Below the pieces are notes generated by a model. That model did no database searches. It was not told the origin of the DNA and saw nothing but the letters and a program-made list of their open reading frames with translations. Below, in pieces: positions 35,040 through 43,801 of a stretch of DNA of 64,000 nt (positions are counted from its first letter, which is position 1; each line of letters begins with the position of its first letter). This DNA comes from DATJKD01 sp963728295 (GTDB taxonomy: Bacteria; Pseudomonadota; Gammaproteobacteria; Steroidobacterales; Steroidobacteraceae). The DNA lies in NCBI GenBank assembly GCA_963728295.1, contig CAVSKB010000024.1, positions 62,001 to 126,000 on the forward strand, read 5' to 3'. The position numbers and the translations under genes are program-made.

Positions 35040-36436
35040 TCGTGCCGCCCTGGCACGCCGCCACGCGTGAGCGTCGCAGGATCGAGGAGTTTGGCCAGCT
35101 GTTCCTCGGTGAGATCGGTCATCTCGGCCGCGACTTCCCGGATCGGCCGGCCCTCGGCATACGCCTTCTTGGCGATCGCGGCGCCCTTCTCGTACCCGAT
35201 CACGGGGTTGAGCGCGGTAACCAGCATCGGATTGCGATCGAGCGTCTCGGCGATGTGGCGCGCGTGCACAACGAAGCCGGCGATCGCGCTGCGGGCGAGC
35301 GTGCGCGAGCCGTTGGCCAGCAGCTCGATGCTCTGCAGCAGGTTGTAGACGATCACCGGCTGCATGACGTTGAGCTGGAAGTTGCCGGACTGACCGGCGA
35401 CGGCGATGGTGACGTCGTTACCGAGCACCTGTGCCGCGACCATGGCGACCGCCTCCGGAACGACCGGGTTCACCTTGCCGGGCATGATGCTGCTGCCGGG
35501 TTGCAGTGCTGGCAGCGCGATCTCGCCAAGACCCGCGAGCGGTCCGCTGTTCATCCAGCGCAGGTCGTTGGTGATCTTCATCAGGCACACGGCGATGGTT
35601 CGCAGCTGGCCGGACACCTCGACCGCCGTTTCCTGGGAGGCGAGCGCTGCAAAGAAATCGCGGCTGGGGCGCAGATCGAGGGAGGTCTGCCGCGAGAGTA
35701 GCGCGGCGACGCGGGCGCCGAAGCCGGCGGGCGCATTAATGCCGCTACCGATCGCCGTACCGCCCTGCGCAAGCGCGTGCAGCCGGGGACGGCAGGAGTT
35801 CAGACGTACGACGCAATCCTCGACCTGCGTGCGCCAGGCACCGAGTTCCTGGCCGAACGTGAGTGGCATCGCGTCCATCAGGTGAGTGCGGCCTGTCTTG
35901 ACGATGTCGGCGATGTCGGCGGACTTGCGGCTGATCGTCGCGGACAGCTCCTTGAGGGCCGGCAGGAGCTGTTCGGCGATGGCAAGCGCGGCGGAGAGGT
36001 GAATCGCGGTCGGGAACACGTCGTTGCTGCTCTGGCTGCAGTTGACGTGATCGTTCGGGTGCACGGCGATCCCGTCGGCGTAACGGCTCGCGAGCCGCGC
36101 GATCACCTCATTGGCGTTCATGTTGCTACTGGTGCCCGAGCCGGTCTGGAAGACGTCGACCGGGAAATGCGCATCGTGGCGGCCTTCGGCGACCTCGAGC
36201 GCGGCTTTCTGTATCGCGAACGCACGCACGCGGTCGAGCTCGTTGAGCTCGAGGTTGGCGCCCGCAGCCGCCCACTTCACGAGCCCGAGCGCCCGGATGA
36301 ACCCGCGCGGCATCGAGAGCCCGCTGATCGGGAAGTTCTGCACGGCGCGCTGCGTTTGCGCGCCCCAGAGGGCATCGGCGGGCACTCGCAGCTCGCCCAT
36401 GCTGTCGCGTTCCACGCGAAACCCATCGCTCGCCAT
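35036..36436 (-). CDS. fumC: Fumarate hydratase, class II
   Basis: 466 residues of the fumarase/aspartase superfamily. It interconverts fumarate and malate in the TCA cycle without iron-sulfur clusters. The signature GSSIMPGKVNP, with the mobile-loop serine, is near residue 320; TGSGTSSNMNANEVIA and the catalytic His region in KTGRTHLMDAMPLTFGQE are intact. ATG 36436 has AGGAG 9 nt upstream. It heads a four-gene operon with nudL, mazG and hrpA, divergent from purB. Confidence 0.95.
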   Translation of the reverse strand: MASDGFRVERDSMGELRVPADALWGAQTQRAVQNFPISGLSMPRGFIRALGLVKWAAAGANLELNELDRVRAFAIQKAALEVAEGRHDAHFPVDVFQTGSGTSSNMNANEVIARLASRYADGIAVHPNDHVNCSQSSNDVFPTAIHLSAALAIAEQLLPALKELSATISRKSADIADIVKTGRTHLMDAMPLTFGQELGAWRTQVEDCVVRLNSCRPRLHALAQGGTAIGSGINAPAGFGARVAALLSRQTSLDLRPSRDFFAALASQETAVEVSGQLRTIAVCLMKITNDLRWMNSGPLAGLGEIALPALQPGSSIMPGKVNPVVPEAVAMVAAQVLGNDVTIAVAGQSGNFQLNVMQPVIVYNLLQSIELLANGSRTLARSAIAGFVVHARHIAETLDRNPMLVTALNPVIGYEKGAAIAKKAYAEGRPIREVAAEMTDLTEEQLAKLLDPATLTRGGVPGRHE

Positions 36437-36540
36437 GCGCTGGCGCTCCTGATGACCGGATCGGATTGACGTCGCGGAACCAGCTTCCGCGACTGTGAGC
36501 GCAGGCCCCGCTCGGAGGCCTGCGGTATTATCGCAAATCC

Positions 36541-36546
36541 TAGCAT
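36541..36546 (+). promoter_or_regulatory. Candidate -10 element for purB (leaderless)
   Basis: TAGCAT lies 6 nt before ATG 36553 without a ribosome site between. A second box, TATTAT at 36526-36531, is also possible and would give a short leader. Confidence 0.45.
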
Positions 36547-36552
36547 TCCCGG

Positions 36553-37929
36553 ATGGCGTGCATGAGCCTGACCCCACTCTCGGCGCTGTCGCCCGTCGAC
36601 GGCCGCTACGCTTCGCGCTGCGCGGAGTTGCGCCGGATCTTCAGCGAGGAGGGTCTGATTCGCACCCGGGTGCGCGTCGAGGTGGCGTGGCTGCAGGCGC
36701 TCGCGAAGCATTCCGGCATCGCCGAGCTCAAGGGACTCGCCGCGCGGGATCTCGAGGTGCTGCAGGAGATCGTAGCCCGCTTCTCGACCACGGATGCGTC
36801 CGAGATCAAGCAGCTCGAGCGCGAAACCAACCACGACGTCAAGGCCGTCGAGTACTTTCTCAAGCGCCGGCTCGTGGCGCTTGAGGGCTGGGCCGGCCGG
36901 GTCGAATTCGTGCACTTCGCCTGTACCTCGGAGGACATCAACAACCTCGCCTACGCGCTCATGTGCCAGGAGGCCCGCGACCGCGTGCTGCTGCCGCGGA
37001 TCCAGGCGCTGGTCGAGTCGCTGCGGGCGATGGCGCATGCGCACGCCGACGACGCGATGGTGTCTCGCACGCACGGACAGCCCGCCACGCCCACCACGCT
37101 CGGCAAGGAAATCGCCGTGTTCGTCCACCGCTTGCGCCAGCAGGCGGGCGGATTCGCTGCGGTGCCGATCCGAGGCAAATTCAACGGCGCGGTCGGCAAC
37201 TACAATGCGCACGTAGTGGCATATCCCGAGCCCGACTGGCCATTGACCGCCAGGCTCTTCGTCGAATCTCTGGGACTGGTCCACAGCCCCTATACAACGC
37301 AGATCGAGCCGCACGACTGGATCGCGGAGTACTGCGATGCGCTTGCGCGCACCTGCAGCGTGCTGCTCGACCTGTGCCGGGATTTCTGGGGCTACGTGTC
37401 GCTCGGATATTTCCGCCAGAAGGTCGTGGCGGGCGAAACCGGCTCTTCGACGATGCCCCACAAGGTCAACCCGATCGACTTCGAGAACGCTGAAGGCAAC
37501 CTGGGGCTGGCCGGTGCGCTGCTGCGCTTCATGTCGGAGAAACTGCCCGTCTCGCGCTGGCAGCGCGACCTGAGCGACTCGACCGTGCTGAGAAACCTGG
37601 GCGTAGCGCTCGCGCATGCGGACATCGCCGTGCAATCCATCGGTCGCGGGCTCTCGCGGCTCGACGTCGACACCGGTCGGATGGCGGCGGATCTGGAAGG
37701 TAACTGGGAGCTGCTCGCGGAACCGATCCAGACCATGATGCGCCGCTACGGGATCGCCGGGTCGTACGAGGATCTGAAGGCGCTGACCCGGGGTCGCAGC
37801 GTCGATGCCCGGACAATCGCGGATTTCATCGCCGGCTTGCCGATTCCCGACGAGGCACGCCGCCGGCTCACGGAACTGTCTCCTGCGCGCTACATCGGAC
37901 TGGCGGCACGACTTGCGCGCGAGGTGTGA
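36553..37929 (+). CDS. purB: Adenylosuccinate lyase
   Basis: 458 residues of the fumarase superfamily. It cleaves SAICAR and adenylosuccinate in purine synthesis. The signature GSSTMPHKVNPIDFENAEGN and the two catalytic His motifs (SRTHGQPATPTTLGKE; ETNHDVKAVEYF) are present, and the N-terminus (LTPLSALSPVDGRYASRC) is of the E. coli type. ATG 36553 may serve as a leaderless start; an in-frame ATG at 36562 begins nearer to homologues. In E. coli purB is near hflD-mnmA-nudJ; here nudJ and mnmA follow, but hflD is missing. Confidence 0.95.
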   Translation: MACMSLTPLSALSPVDGRYASRCAELRRIFSEEGLIRTRVRVEVAWLQALAKHSGIAELKGLAARDLEVLQEIVARFSTTDASEIKQLERETNHDVKAVEYFLKRRLVALEGWAGRVEFVHFACTSEDINNLAYALMCQEARDRVLLPRIQALVESLRAMAHAHADDAMVSRTHGQPATPTTLGKEIAVFVHRLRQQAGGFAAVPIRGKFNGAVGNYNAHVVAYPEPDWPLTARLFVESLGLVHSPYTTQIEPHDWIAEYCDALARTCSVLLDLCRDFWGYVSLGYFRQKVVAGETGSSTMPHKVNPIDFENAEGNLGLAGALLRFMSEKLPVSRWQRDLSDSTVLRNLGVALAHADIAVQSIGRGLSRLDVDTGRMAADLEGNWELLAEPIQTMMRRYGIAGSYEDLKALTRGRSVDARTIADFIAGLPIPDEARRRLTELSPARYIGLAARLAREV

Positions 37930-37935
37930 TGCGCC

Positions 37936-38120
37936 GGGCTGACGCCGAAACGTGACGCAGTCGGCACGGCTCGCCTGGAACCCCCCGGTAAGATCGGTCC
38001 CGTCGCAGTACTACCGCAGTACCGCGGCACCGGGATCGGCGGCGCGATGATCGGCGACCTGGTGGATCTGGCACGGACGGAGGTCGGAATCCCGCATCGG
38101 CGAATGGTCCTGCGGATCGG
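37936..38120 (+). pseudogene. Remnant of a GNAT acetyltransferase with internal deletion
   Basis: Codons after the purB stop read RDAVGTARLEPPGKIGPVAV and LPQYRGTGIGGAM, the acetyl-CoA-binding core of a GNAT acetyltransferase (Q/RxxGxG/A loop). After DLVDLAR the sequence jumps to TEVGIPHRRMVLR, the normal C-terminus of this subfamily, so about 30 residues are missing; the N-terminal part before the core is also missing. There is no start codon in frame. This is a dead gene. In Pseudomonas a GNAT gene sits in the purB neighbourhood, which fits. Confidence 0.6.
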
Positions 38121-38128
38121 GTACCGGG

Positions 38129-38635
38129 ATGAAGAACAAGCTGAACGTCACAGGAACACGGAGCATCCTCACGACCGTCGATGAATACCGCGCGGCGGTC
38201 GCCGAAATTGCCACGCGCGCACAACGCGGTCTCGCAATCTACACGCCAGACCTCGAACCACAGCTCTACGATCACGACCTGTTTCTCGAGCCGATGAAGC
38301 GGCTCGTGCTGGCGCGCAGCCATGCGCGCGTGCGAGTACTCATCTCGGATCCCGGCCGGGTCGTGCGTGAGGGCAATCGCTTCCTGCAGATGGCGAGGCG
38401 GCTCACGAGCTATCTGGATCTGCGCAACGTCTCGTCCGAGTTTCGCGGCAACCCGTGCGCCTTCATCGTGGCCGACGACCGGGCGATCGCGTACCGGCAG
38501 CAGGCCTCGCGCTGGGACGGCATCGTCGATTTCGACGACGTCAACGTCGTGCGCCGGTACATGACGTACTTCGACGAGGCCTGGGTCGGCAGCGTGATCC
38601 AGCCCGAGCTGCGCGCGACCGCGATCGACTTCTAG
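38129..38635 (+). CDS. Conserved hypothetical protein of the purB-nudJ neighbourhood
   Basis: 168 residues, read from ATG 38129. The sequence (SILTTVDEYRAAVAEIATRA; RVLISDPGRVVREGNRFLQM; AFIVADDRAIAYRQQASRWD) resembles the phospholipase-D-like fold without its HKD catalytic motif. Related proteins lie next to GNAT genes near purB in pseudomonads, sometimes fused with them. No signal peptide. It may have worked with the now broken acetyltransferase immediately upstream. Function unknown. Confidence 0.7.
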   Translation: MKNKLNVTGTRSILTTVDEYRAAVAEIATRAQRGLAIYTPDLEPQLYDHDLFLEPMKRLVLARSHARVRVLISDPGRVVREGNRFLQMARRLTSYLDLRNVSSEFRGNPCAFIVADDRAIAYRQQASRWDGIVDFDDVNVVRRYMTYFDEAWVGSVIQPELRATAIDF

Positions 38636-38654
38636 AATCAATCGCCCTCCTGCC

Positions 38655-38660
38655 TATAAT
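38655..38660 (+). promoter_or_regulatory. Consensus -10 element for nudJ (leaderless)
   Basis: A perfect TATAAT ends 5 nt before ATG 38666, so transcription should start on or next to the initiation codon. No Shine-Dalgarno sequence can fit. Confidence 0.6.
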
Positions 38661-38665
38661 GACCG

Positions 38666-39148
38666 ATGGTCTGGAAGCCGGATGTGACGGTGGCGGCCGT
38701 CGCCGAACGCGACGGTAAGTTCCTGCTGGTCGAGGAGCGCGCAAGCGGTCGCCTGGTTCTCAACCAGCCCGCCGGCCATCTCGAGGACGGCGAAAATTTT
38801 CTCGATGCGGTCGTGCGCGAAACCTTCGAGGAATCCGGCTGGCGATTCCGGCCGGATACAATCGTCGGAGTCTATCTCTGGCGGCCGGACGCGACGGGCC
38901 GCAGCTTCCTGCGGGTCGCGTTCAGCGGCGCACTCGAGGCCTGCGAGTCGCCGCGGCCCCCGGATCGCGCCATCCTGAGGCTGCGCTGGCTGACCCGTGC
39001 GCAGCTCGCGGACCCGGCGCTGCACCTGCGCAGCCCTCTGGTTCTTCGTTGCGTCGACGACTATGTCGCGGGCATCCGGTATCCCTGCTCCCTGATAAGC
39101 CACCTGGACCCGGGAGCTCCCGCGTCGCTCGCCGCCGCGAGCGGCTGA
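38666..39148 (+). CDS. nudJ: Nudix hydrolase NudJ
   Basis: 160 residues. The Nudix box is complete (GHLEDGENFLDAVVRETFEE followed by SG). The N-terminus PDVTVAAVAERDGKFLLVEE and the later GVYLWRPDATGRSFLRVAF match NudJ, which acts on thiamine pyrophosphate and nucleoside di-/triphosphates. It directly precedes mnmA, as in E. coli, supporting the assignment. The transcript appears leaderless. Confidence 0.88.
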   Translation: MVWKPDVTVAAVAERDGKFLLVEERASGRLVLNQPAGHLEDGENFLDAVVRETFEESGWRFRPDTIVGVYLWRPDATGRSFLRVAFSGALEACESPRPPDRAILRLRWLTRAQLADPALHLRSPLVLRCVDDYVAGIRYPCSLISHLDPGAPASLAAASG

Positions 39149-39163
39149 ACCACCTCGACCCAC

Positions 39164-39169
39164 TATAAT
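39164..39169 (+). promoter_or_regulatory. Consensus -10 element for mnmA (leaderless)
   Basis: A perfect TATAAT ends 6 nt before ATG 39176, placing the transcription start at the initiation codon. CTGAAC at 39145-39150 is a poor -35 candidate. Confidence 0.6.
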
Positions 39170-39175
39170 CCGCGC

Positions 39176-40288
39176 ATGAGCGCGGACCGCGTAGTGGTGG
39201 GCATCTCCGGCGGCGTAGATTCCGCGGTCGCCGCGGCGCTGCTCGTACGCGAAGGACGCGAGGTTCACGCGCTCTTCATGCGCAACTGGGACGACGACGA
39301 CGGCTACTGCACCGCCGCCGCGGATCTGCAGGACGCGCGCCGGGTCTGCGAGGATCTCGGCATTCCGCTTCACGTCGTGAATTTCGCTGCCGAGTATCGC
39401 GAGCGGGTGTTCGGTCATTTCCTCGACGAGCTCGCGGCCGGTCGGACCCCTAACCCGGACGTCGCCTGCAACCGCGAGATCAAGTTCGGTGTCTGCCTCA
39501 CGCACGCGCGCCGGCTGGGCGCCGTGCGATTCGCCACGGGACACTATGCCCGCCTCGACTCCGCGCAGGGCGGTCCGCGGCTCAAGCGCGCCGCGGACCG
39601 CTCCAAGGACCAGAGCTATTTCCTGCACACGGTGTCGGCCGAGGCGTTCGCCAACTGCGAGTTTCCCGTTGGCGACCTCTCCAAGACCGAAGTGCGACGT
39701 CTGGCGCGCGAATTCGCACTCCCCGTGCACGACAAGCGCGACAGCACCGGTATCTGTTTCATCGGCGAACGACCCTTTGGCGAGTTCCTTGCGCAGTACC
39801 TCCCGGCACAGCCGGGTCCGATCGAGACGCCCGGGGGCACACGCCTCGGCACGCATCGCGGGCTCATGTACTACACGCTGGGTCAGCGCCAGGGACTCGC
39901 GCTCGGCGGTGTGCGCGGTGCGGCCGAGGCGCCGTGGTACGTCGCCGCCAAGGACCTGGACGGCAACCGGCTCGTCGTGGTGCAGGACGCCGCGCACCCG
40001 TTGCTGACGAGCGATGAGCTTCGCACCGAGGTCGCGCACTGGATCACCGGATCCCCGCCCGCACTCCGCTTCCGCTGCACCGTCAAGCTTCGATATCGGC
40101 AGGCGGATCAGCCGTGCGAGACGACCGTGCTCGCCGACGGTCGCTGCGATGTGCGAATGTCGACTCCGCAGCGCGCGGTCACGCCCGGCCAATCGGCCGT
40201 CTTCTATGACGGTGATGTGTGCCTTGGCGGCGCGGTGATCGCGTCGACTTCGCAGCGGGGCACCTCGGGGGTTGTGCGCAGCGCCTGA
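39176..40288 (+). CDS. mnmA: tRNA-specific 2-thiouridylase
   Basis: 370 residues. The enzyme puts sulfur on U34 of tRNA-Lys, -Glu and -Gln, taking it from the TusE relay. The ATP PP-loop GISGGVDS is at residues 9-16. The catalytic cysteines are Cys98 (NPDVACNREIKF) and Cys194 (STGICFIGE), and the latter forms the disulfide partner. The C-terminal beta-barrel follows (MYYTLGQRQGLALGG). It is preceded by a TATAAT close to the ATG. In E. coli hflD follows mnmA; here a glycosyltransferase gene does. Confidence 0.96.
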   Translation: MSADRVVVGISGGVDSAVAAALLVREGREVHALFMRNWDDDDGYCTAAADLQDARRVCEDLGIPLHVVNFAAEYRERVFGHFLDELAAGRTPNPDVACNREIKFGVCLTHARRLGAVRFATGHYARLDSAQGGPRLKRAADRSKDQSYFLHTVSAEAFANCEFPVGDLSKTEVRRLAREFALPVHDKRDSTGICFIGERPFGEFLAQYLPAQPGPIETPGGTRLGTHRGLMYYTLGQRQGLALGGVRGAAEAPWYVAAKDLDGNRLVVVQDAAHPLLTSDELRTEVAHWITGSPPALRFRCTVKLRYRQADQPCETTVLADGRCDVRMSTPQRAVTPGQSAVFYDGDVCLGGAVIASTSQRGTSGVVRSA

Positions 40289-40307
40289 CGCCGCTGCCCC
40301 TGGTGTC

Positions 40308-41117
40308 ATGCTGCCGCAACCCGCTCTTCCCGCCGTCCTCATGTTCTGGCATGGCCCCCCGCTGTCGCGGCTGGAGCGCTTGTGCATGAGCTCGTTTATT
40401 GCCAACGGTCATGGGGTGCATCTGCACGTGTACGACGAACCGGCGCGTGTGCCGCCCGGCGTGACGCTCATGGATGCAGCGGACGTGCTGCCGCGCCGCC
40501 ATCTGTTTGCTCACGCCGCCTCAGGCTCATTCGCGCTGTTTGCCGACTGGTTCCGCTATCGTCTCCTGCATGACAAGGGCGGCCTGTGGGTGGACACCGA
40601 CGTCGTGTGCCTCAAGCCATTCGATCACGGCGGCGAGGAGATCTTCGCGTGGCAGGACTCGCTCGTGATCAACAACGCCGTGCTTGGCCTGTCGCGTGGT
40701 CACAAGCTCGCGCAATGGATGGCGGAGCGCTGTGAGCGGCCAAACCGCTTCGCTCCATACGACTCACTGAAGGCAAGACGTCGCAAACTCACGCGCATGC
40801 TGCTACCGGGCTCGCCCCGCAAGCAGCTGCGATGGGGAGAAACCGGGCCTCAAGGCTTCACGGAGGCCGCGCGCCATCTCGGATATGCGACGCGCGCGCT
40901 GCCGTTCTGGCACTTCTATCCGATTCACTATCTCAACTGGTATGCCGCTTTCGATACGACGCTGCGCGACAACGCAGGTTTCGTCGGCTCGAGCTATGGG
41001 TTGCATCTGTGGAACGAAATGACACGCCGGCAACCGCTGTTCGACAAAAATGCGCACTTCAGCCCGGAGTCGCTGTTCGAGCGGCTGTGTGCGCGCTTTC
41101 TCACCAGCGATAGCTGA
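40308..41117 (+). CDS. Glycosyltransferase with DXD motif (GT32-like)
   Basis: 269 residues. The start PAVLMFWHGPPLSRLERLCM is typical of the capsular polysaccharide synthesis and mannosyltransferase (Gly_transf_sug/OCH1) type. The sugar-nucleotide and metal-binding DxD is in GGLWVDTDVVCLKPF. It retains the later HFYPIHYLNWYAAF region. ATG 40308 is chosen; the frame is open to 40272. It lies after mnmA by 19 nt and ends 17 nt inside the convergent wzi gene. It is probably part of a small surface-polysaccharide cluster. Confidence 0.75.
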   Translation: MLPQPALPAVLMFWHGPPLSRLERLCMSSFIANGHGVHLHVYDEPARVPPGVTLMDAADVLPRRHLFAHAASGSFALFADWFRYRLLHDKGGLWVDTDVVCLKPFDHGGEEIFAWQDSLVINNAVLGLSRGHKLAQWMAERCERPNRFAPYDSLKARRRKLTRMLLPGSPRKQLRWGETGPQGFTEAARHLGYATRALPFWHFYPIHYLNWYAAFDTTLRDNAGFVGSSYGLHLWNEMTRRQPLFDKNAHFSPESLFERLCARFLTSDS

Positions 41118-43047
41118 CCGACAACGTTGCGCCGCTGATGTCGTAAAAACTGTCCGGCCGTGGATCCGTTCCGGGGTCGTCCGGCAGCAACTTGTCGCGC
41201 GCCACCTTGTCGGCGTACCGCAGATCGAGATTGACGTCGAAGTGCGGCAGGATTTCGCGCCATTGAACGCCGGCGCCGATGTAGTAACCGTACGCCGGCG
41301 TTGCGAGGTCATATCGTGCAGCGCCGACGAAGGCAGTCAGAGCGAGCGGATTGCGGAAGCGATATCGATAATCGAGCGCACGCACGGCGAGCATCAACTC
41401 ATCATCGACCCGGTCGAGCTCGGCACGCACGCCGAGATCGCTGCGCGCCGAGACCGCCCGCCGCGCGCCGATCGCGACGTGCGGCGCGACTTCCATGGAA
41501 GTCGTCGTATGCGGGCTGCCGTCGCCCAGCTGGATCTCGACACGGCTCGCATTGATGCCGGTATCAACAAAGAGTTCCGCGCCTCTCGGCCGCTTCCGCT
41601 CTTCCGGCCAGCTGCCATTCAATTCAGCTTCCCACTCGTCGCCGAAGCGCACAAAGCCGGCGAGCCGGCTGAAGCTCTCGCCGAACACGTCCTGCCCACC
41701 CATCACTTCGACGCCGGCGGTGAAGCCACGGACAGCGCGCGCATAGCTGAGCGAAACGTCGTAGCCGCGCTCGTAGTTCTGCGTGCCGTAGTCTTCGTTG
41801 TCGATCGTGCGTGCGCGCAGTTGCATCAGTCCGCCGAAGCCCGGCTCCCAACCCACGCGCAGCATGTGCGTCTGGGCCCCGACCGCGTCCTCGAACACGC
41901 GCTCATCGGCGCCCCAGTGACCGAGTACGTCGCCATCCTGCGTCAGGCCGTCAAGGTAGATGCCGTGCACGTACCAGCCGTTCTGCCACTCCGAAGCTTC
42001 GTAGGTCAGATCGAGCCGGCGCCACAGCCGCGGGACGTTGATGCCCATCGACAGCGCCGCGTTGCCGAGACGGAAGTTGCCGGAGTGTGAGCTGTCCTCC
42101 CCCGCATATTCGAGATAGACGGCGAACGGTGTCCGGCCCGGAAAGATGAAGCGGCTGGTCCATGCCGCCACCTGATTGCCGAACTCCTCGTCGTCGCTGC
42201 TATTGTCGTTCTCATGCGGCTTGAAGAGCGCATCGAGGAAGTCGCTGAACGAGTCTCCGCCGCGCGCGCCGCCGCCGTACTGCATCATGCGATTGGCACT
42301 CAGCGACCAGCCGGATGCGGGCGAGAGGCTCAAACGCAGGCCGGCGAGCCTGGGATTGCCCGAGGTGAAACCGTCCTCGAAGACGATCCGGTCCGAGTGC
42401 TCCATCTCTGCCAAGAACACTTCGTACTGGAGTCCGAAGCGCGTGATCGGCTTGTAGTTCGACAGCGTGATCGAAGGCAGCGTCTGCGCTTGCGTGCTGA
42501 TGATCATGGCGCTGTCGCTGAACGGCGAAAACCAGTGATCGCGATAGCCGACGTCCAGCTGCGCATATTCGAAGCCCAGGCTGAGCACGGAGCCGGTCGG
42601 AATGGCGTCGCCCTCATCGGCGACGCCGCCGAGACTCAGGATGACGTAGTCGCCCGGCTGCCAGTAACTCTGAAGCGATGCCTGCCATGCGCTGTCGCTC
42701 GACATGCCATGCCCGTTGGGCAAAGCGGTCACGGCCCCATCGACTGCCGCGATCTCGGCGCTCGCATGCGGCAGGCCGAACTTCCCCATGTAGCGATCCA
42801 GGTAGCGTCGAACGCTGCGGCAAAGCACCGGATCGATTCGACACGCGGCGGGCAGTGCATCGAGCACCGTCGCGGCTGCGATCGGCCGGACGAGCACGGG
42901 GTTGTCGGCAAGTATCAGCACCCGCTCGATCTGACGTTCAATTTCGGGAGCCAGCTGAAGAGGAAGGTAGGGACTCGCGCCTCGCGCCCAGCTTGTCGAG
43001 CTCACCGCCGCTGCAAGCAGGCAAAGACCTAGAATATGTCGGATCAT
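41101..43047 (-). CDS. Wzi-family capsule assembly outer-membrane protein
   Basis: About 648 residues. A signal peptide (MIRHILGLCLLAAAVSS, cleaved near WARG) is followed by an alpha-helical plug-like region, then a beta-barrel with many alternating hydrophobic strands, ending in an aromatic C-terminal residue (ATLSVSYRW) as outer-membrane proteins do. A block such as VGYRDHWFSPFSDSAMIIST matches the Wzi/capsule-assembly family, which ties capsular polysaccharide to the cell surface. ATG 43047 is the sensible start; an upstream TTG exists at 43056. Its first 12 bases overlap the start of the divergent FkbM gene. Confidence 0.82.
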   Translation of the reverse strand: MIRHILGLCLLAAAVSSTSWARGASPYLPLQLAPEIERQIERVLILADNPVLVRPIAAATVLDALPAACRIDPVLCRSVRRYLDRYMGKFGLPHASAEIAAVDGAVTALPNGHGMSSDSAWQASLQSYWQPGDYVILSLGGVADEGDAIPTGSVLSLGFEYAQLDVGYRDHWFSPFSDSAMIISTQAQTLPSITLSNYKPITRFGLQYEVFLAEMEHSDRIVFEDGFTSGNPRLAGLRLSLSPASGWSLSANRMMQYGGGARGGDSFSDFLDALFKPHENDNSSDDEEFGNQVAAWTSRFIFPGRTPFAVYLEYAGEDSSHSGNFRLGNAALSMGINVPRLWRRLDLTYEASEWQNGWYVHGIYLDGLTQDGDVLGHWGADERVFEDAVGAQTHMLRVGWEPGFGGLMQLRARTIDNEDYGTQNYERGYDVSLSYARAVRGFTAGVEVMGGQDVFGESFSRLAGFVRFGDEWEAELNGSWPEERKRPRGAELFVDTGINASRVEIQLGDGSPHTTTSMEVAPHVAIGARRAVSARSDLGVRAELDRVDDELMLAVRALDYRYRFRNPLALTAFVGAARYDLATPAYGYYIGAGVQWREILPHFDVNLDLRYADKVARDKLLPDDPGTDPRPDSFYDISGATLSVSYRW

Positions 43048-43779
43048 CCGAGCCAAGCCATCGTCCCTCGTTCGAAGTCGAACTCCGTGAGAAAGTTACT
43101 CAACAAGCTGCTCTACCCGGTCGGATACCGGATCGAGCGTGTTTCCCGATTCCGGCGCGAACTGGACGTGTTGCTGCAGAAGACAGCGGGCCGGTTCAAG
43201 TTCGTGCAAATCGGTGCCAACGACGGTGTTCGCTTCGACAGCCTATATTCATTCGTCACCAATCATTCATGCTCGGGCATAGTAGTCGAGCCCTTGCCCG
43301 ATATGTTTGAACGACTGCGGACGAATTATGCCGACTACCCACAGATCATACCTATCAACAAGGCGATTCATGAGACGGCGCGAATCCTGCCGCTGTTCCG
43401 CGTCGCCCCTGCGGCCCTGTCGCGCTACCCGGGTTGGGCAAGCGGGATCGCATCCTTCGATCGGGAACACCTGATCAGACATGGCGTATCGCTTCAGGAT
43501 CTGGTGGCTGAGGACGTTCTCTGCACGCCATTGATGGAATTGCTGGAGGAGACGGCGATGCTTGATGCCGATCTCCTGCAGGTCGATACGGAGGGCTACG
43601 ACTCCGCGATTCTGCGCATGATCGATTTCTCGCGGTTTCGCCCGCGCGTCATCAAATACGAACAGAAGAGCATGACGGCGGCCGAGCGGGCCGCACAGAT
43701 CGACCGACTGGCGCAGCATGGTTACCGCTGCGTGGCGGAGGGCCCGGACACGACGTGCTGGAGACCCGAGCGAAGGTAA
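43036..43779 (+). CDS. FkbM-family methyltransferase
   Basis: 247 residues. The S-adenosylmethionine-binding loop is FKFVQIGANDGVRFDSLY; downstream IVVEPLPDMFERLRTNY and LLQVDTEGYDSAILRMIDF complete the FkbM fold. It probably methylates a sugar of the surface polysaccharide made by the neighbouring enzymes. ATG 43036 overlaps the divergent wzi coding start, so the two promoters must lie in each other's coding region. A TAGAAT immediately before the ATG would be too close for this start; a GTG at 43087 is an alternative. Confidence 0.82.
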   Translation: MSDHPSQAIVPRSKSNSVRKLLNKLLYPVGYRIERVSRFRRELDVLLQKTAGRFKFVQIGANDGVRFDSLYSFVTNHSCSGIVVEPLPDMFERLRTNYADYPQIIPINKAIHETARILPLFRVAPAALSRYPGWASGIASFDREHLIRHGVSLQDLVAEDVLCTPLMELLEETAMLDADLLQVDTEGYDSAILRMIDFSRFRPRVIKYEQKSMTAAERAAQIDRLAQHGYRCVAEGPDTTCWRPERR

Positions 43780-43801
43780 CCATTTTCATCCGTCTCCCCG
43801 C

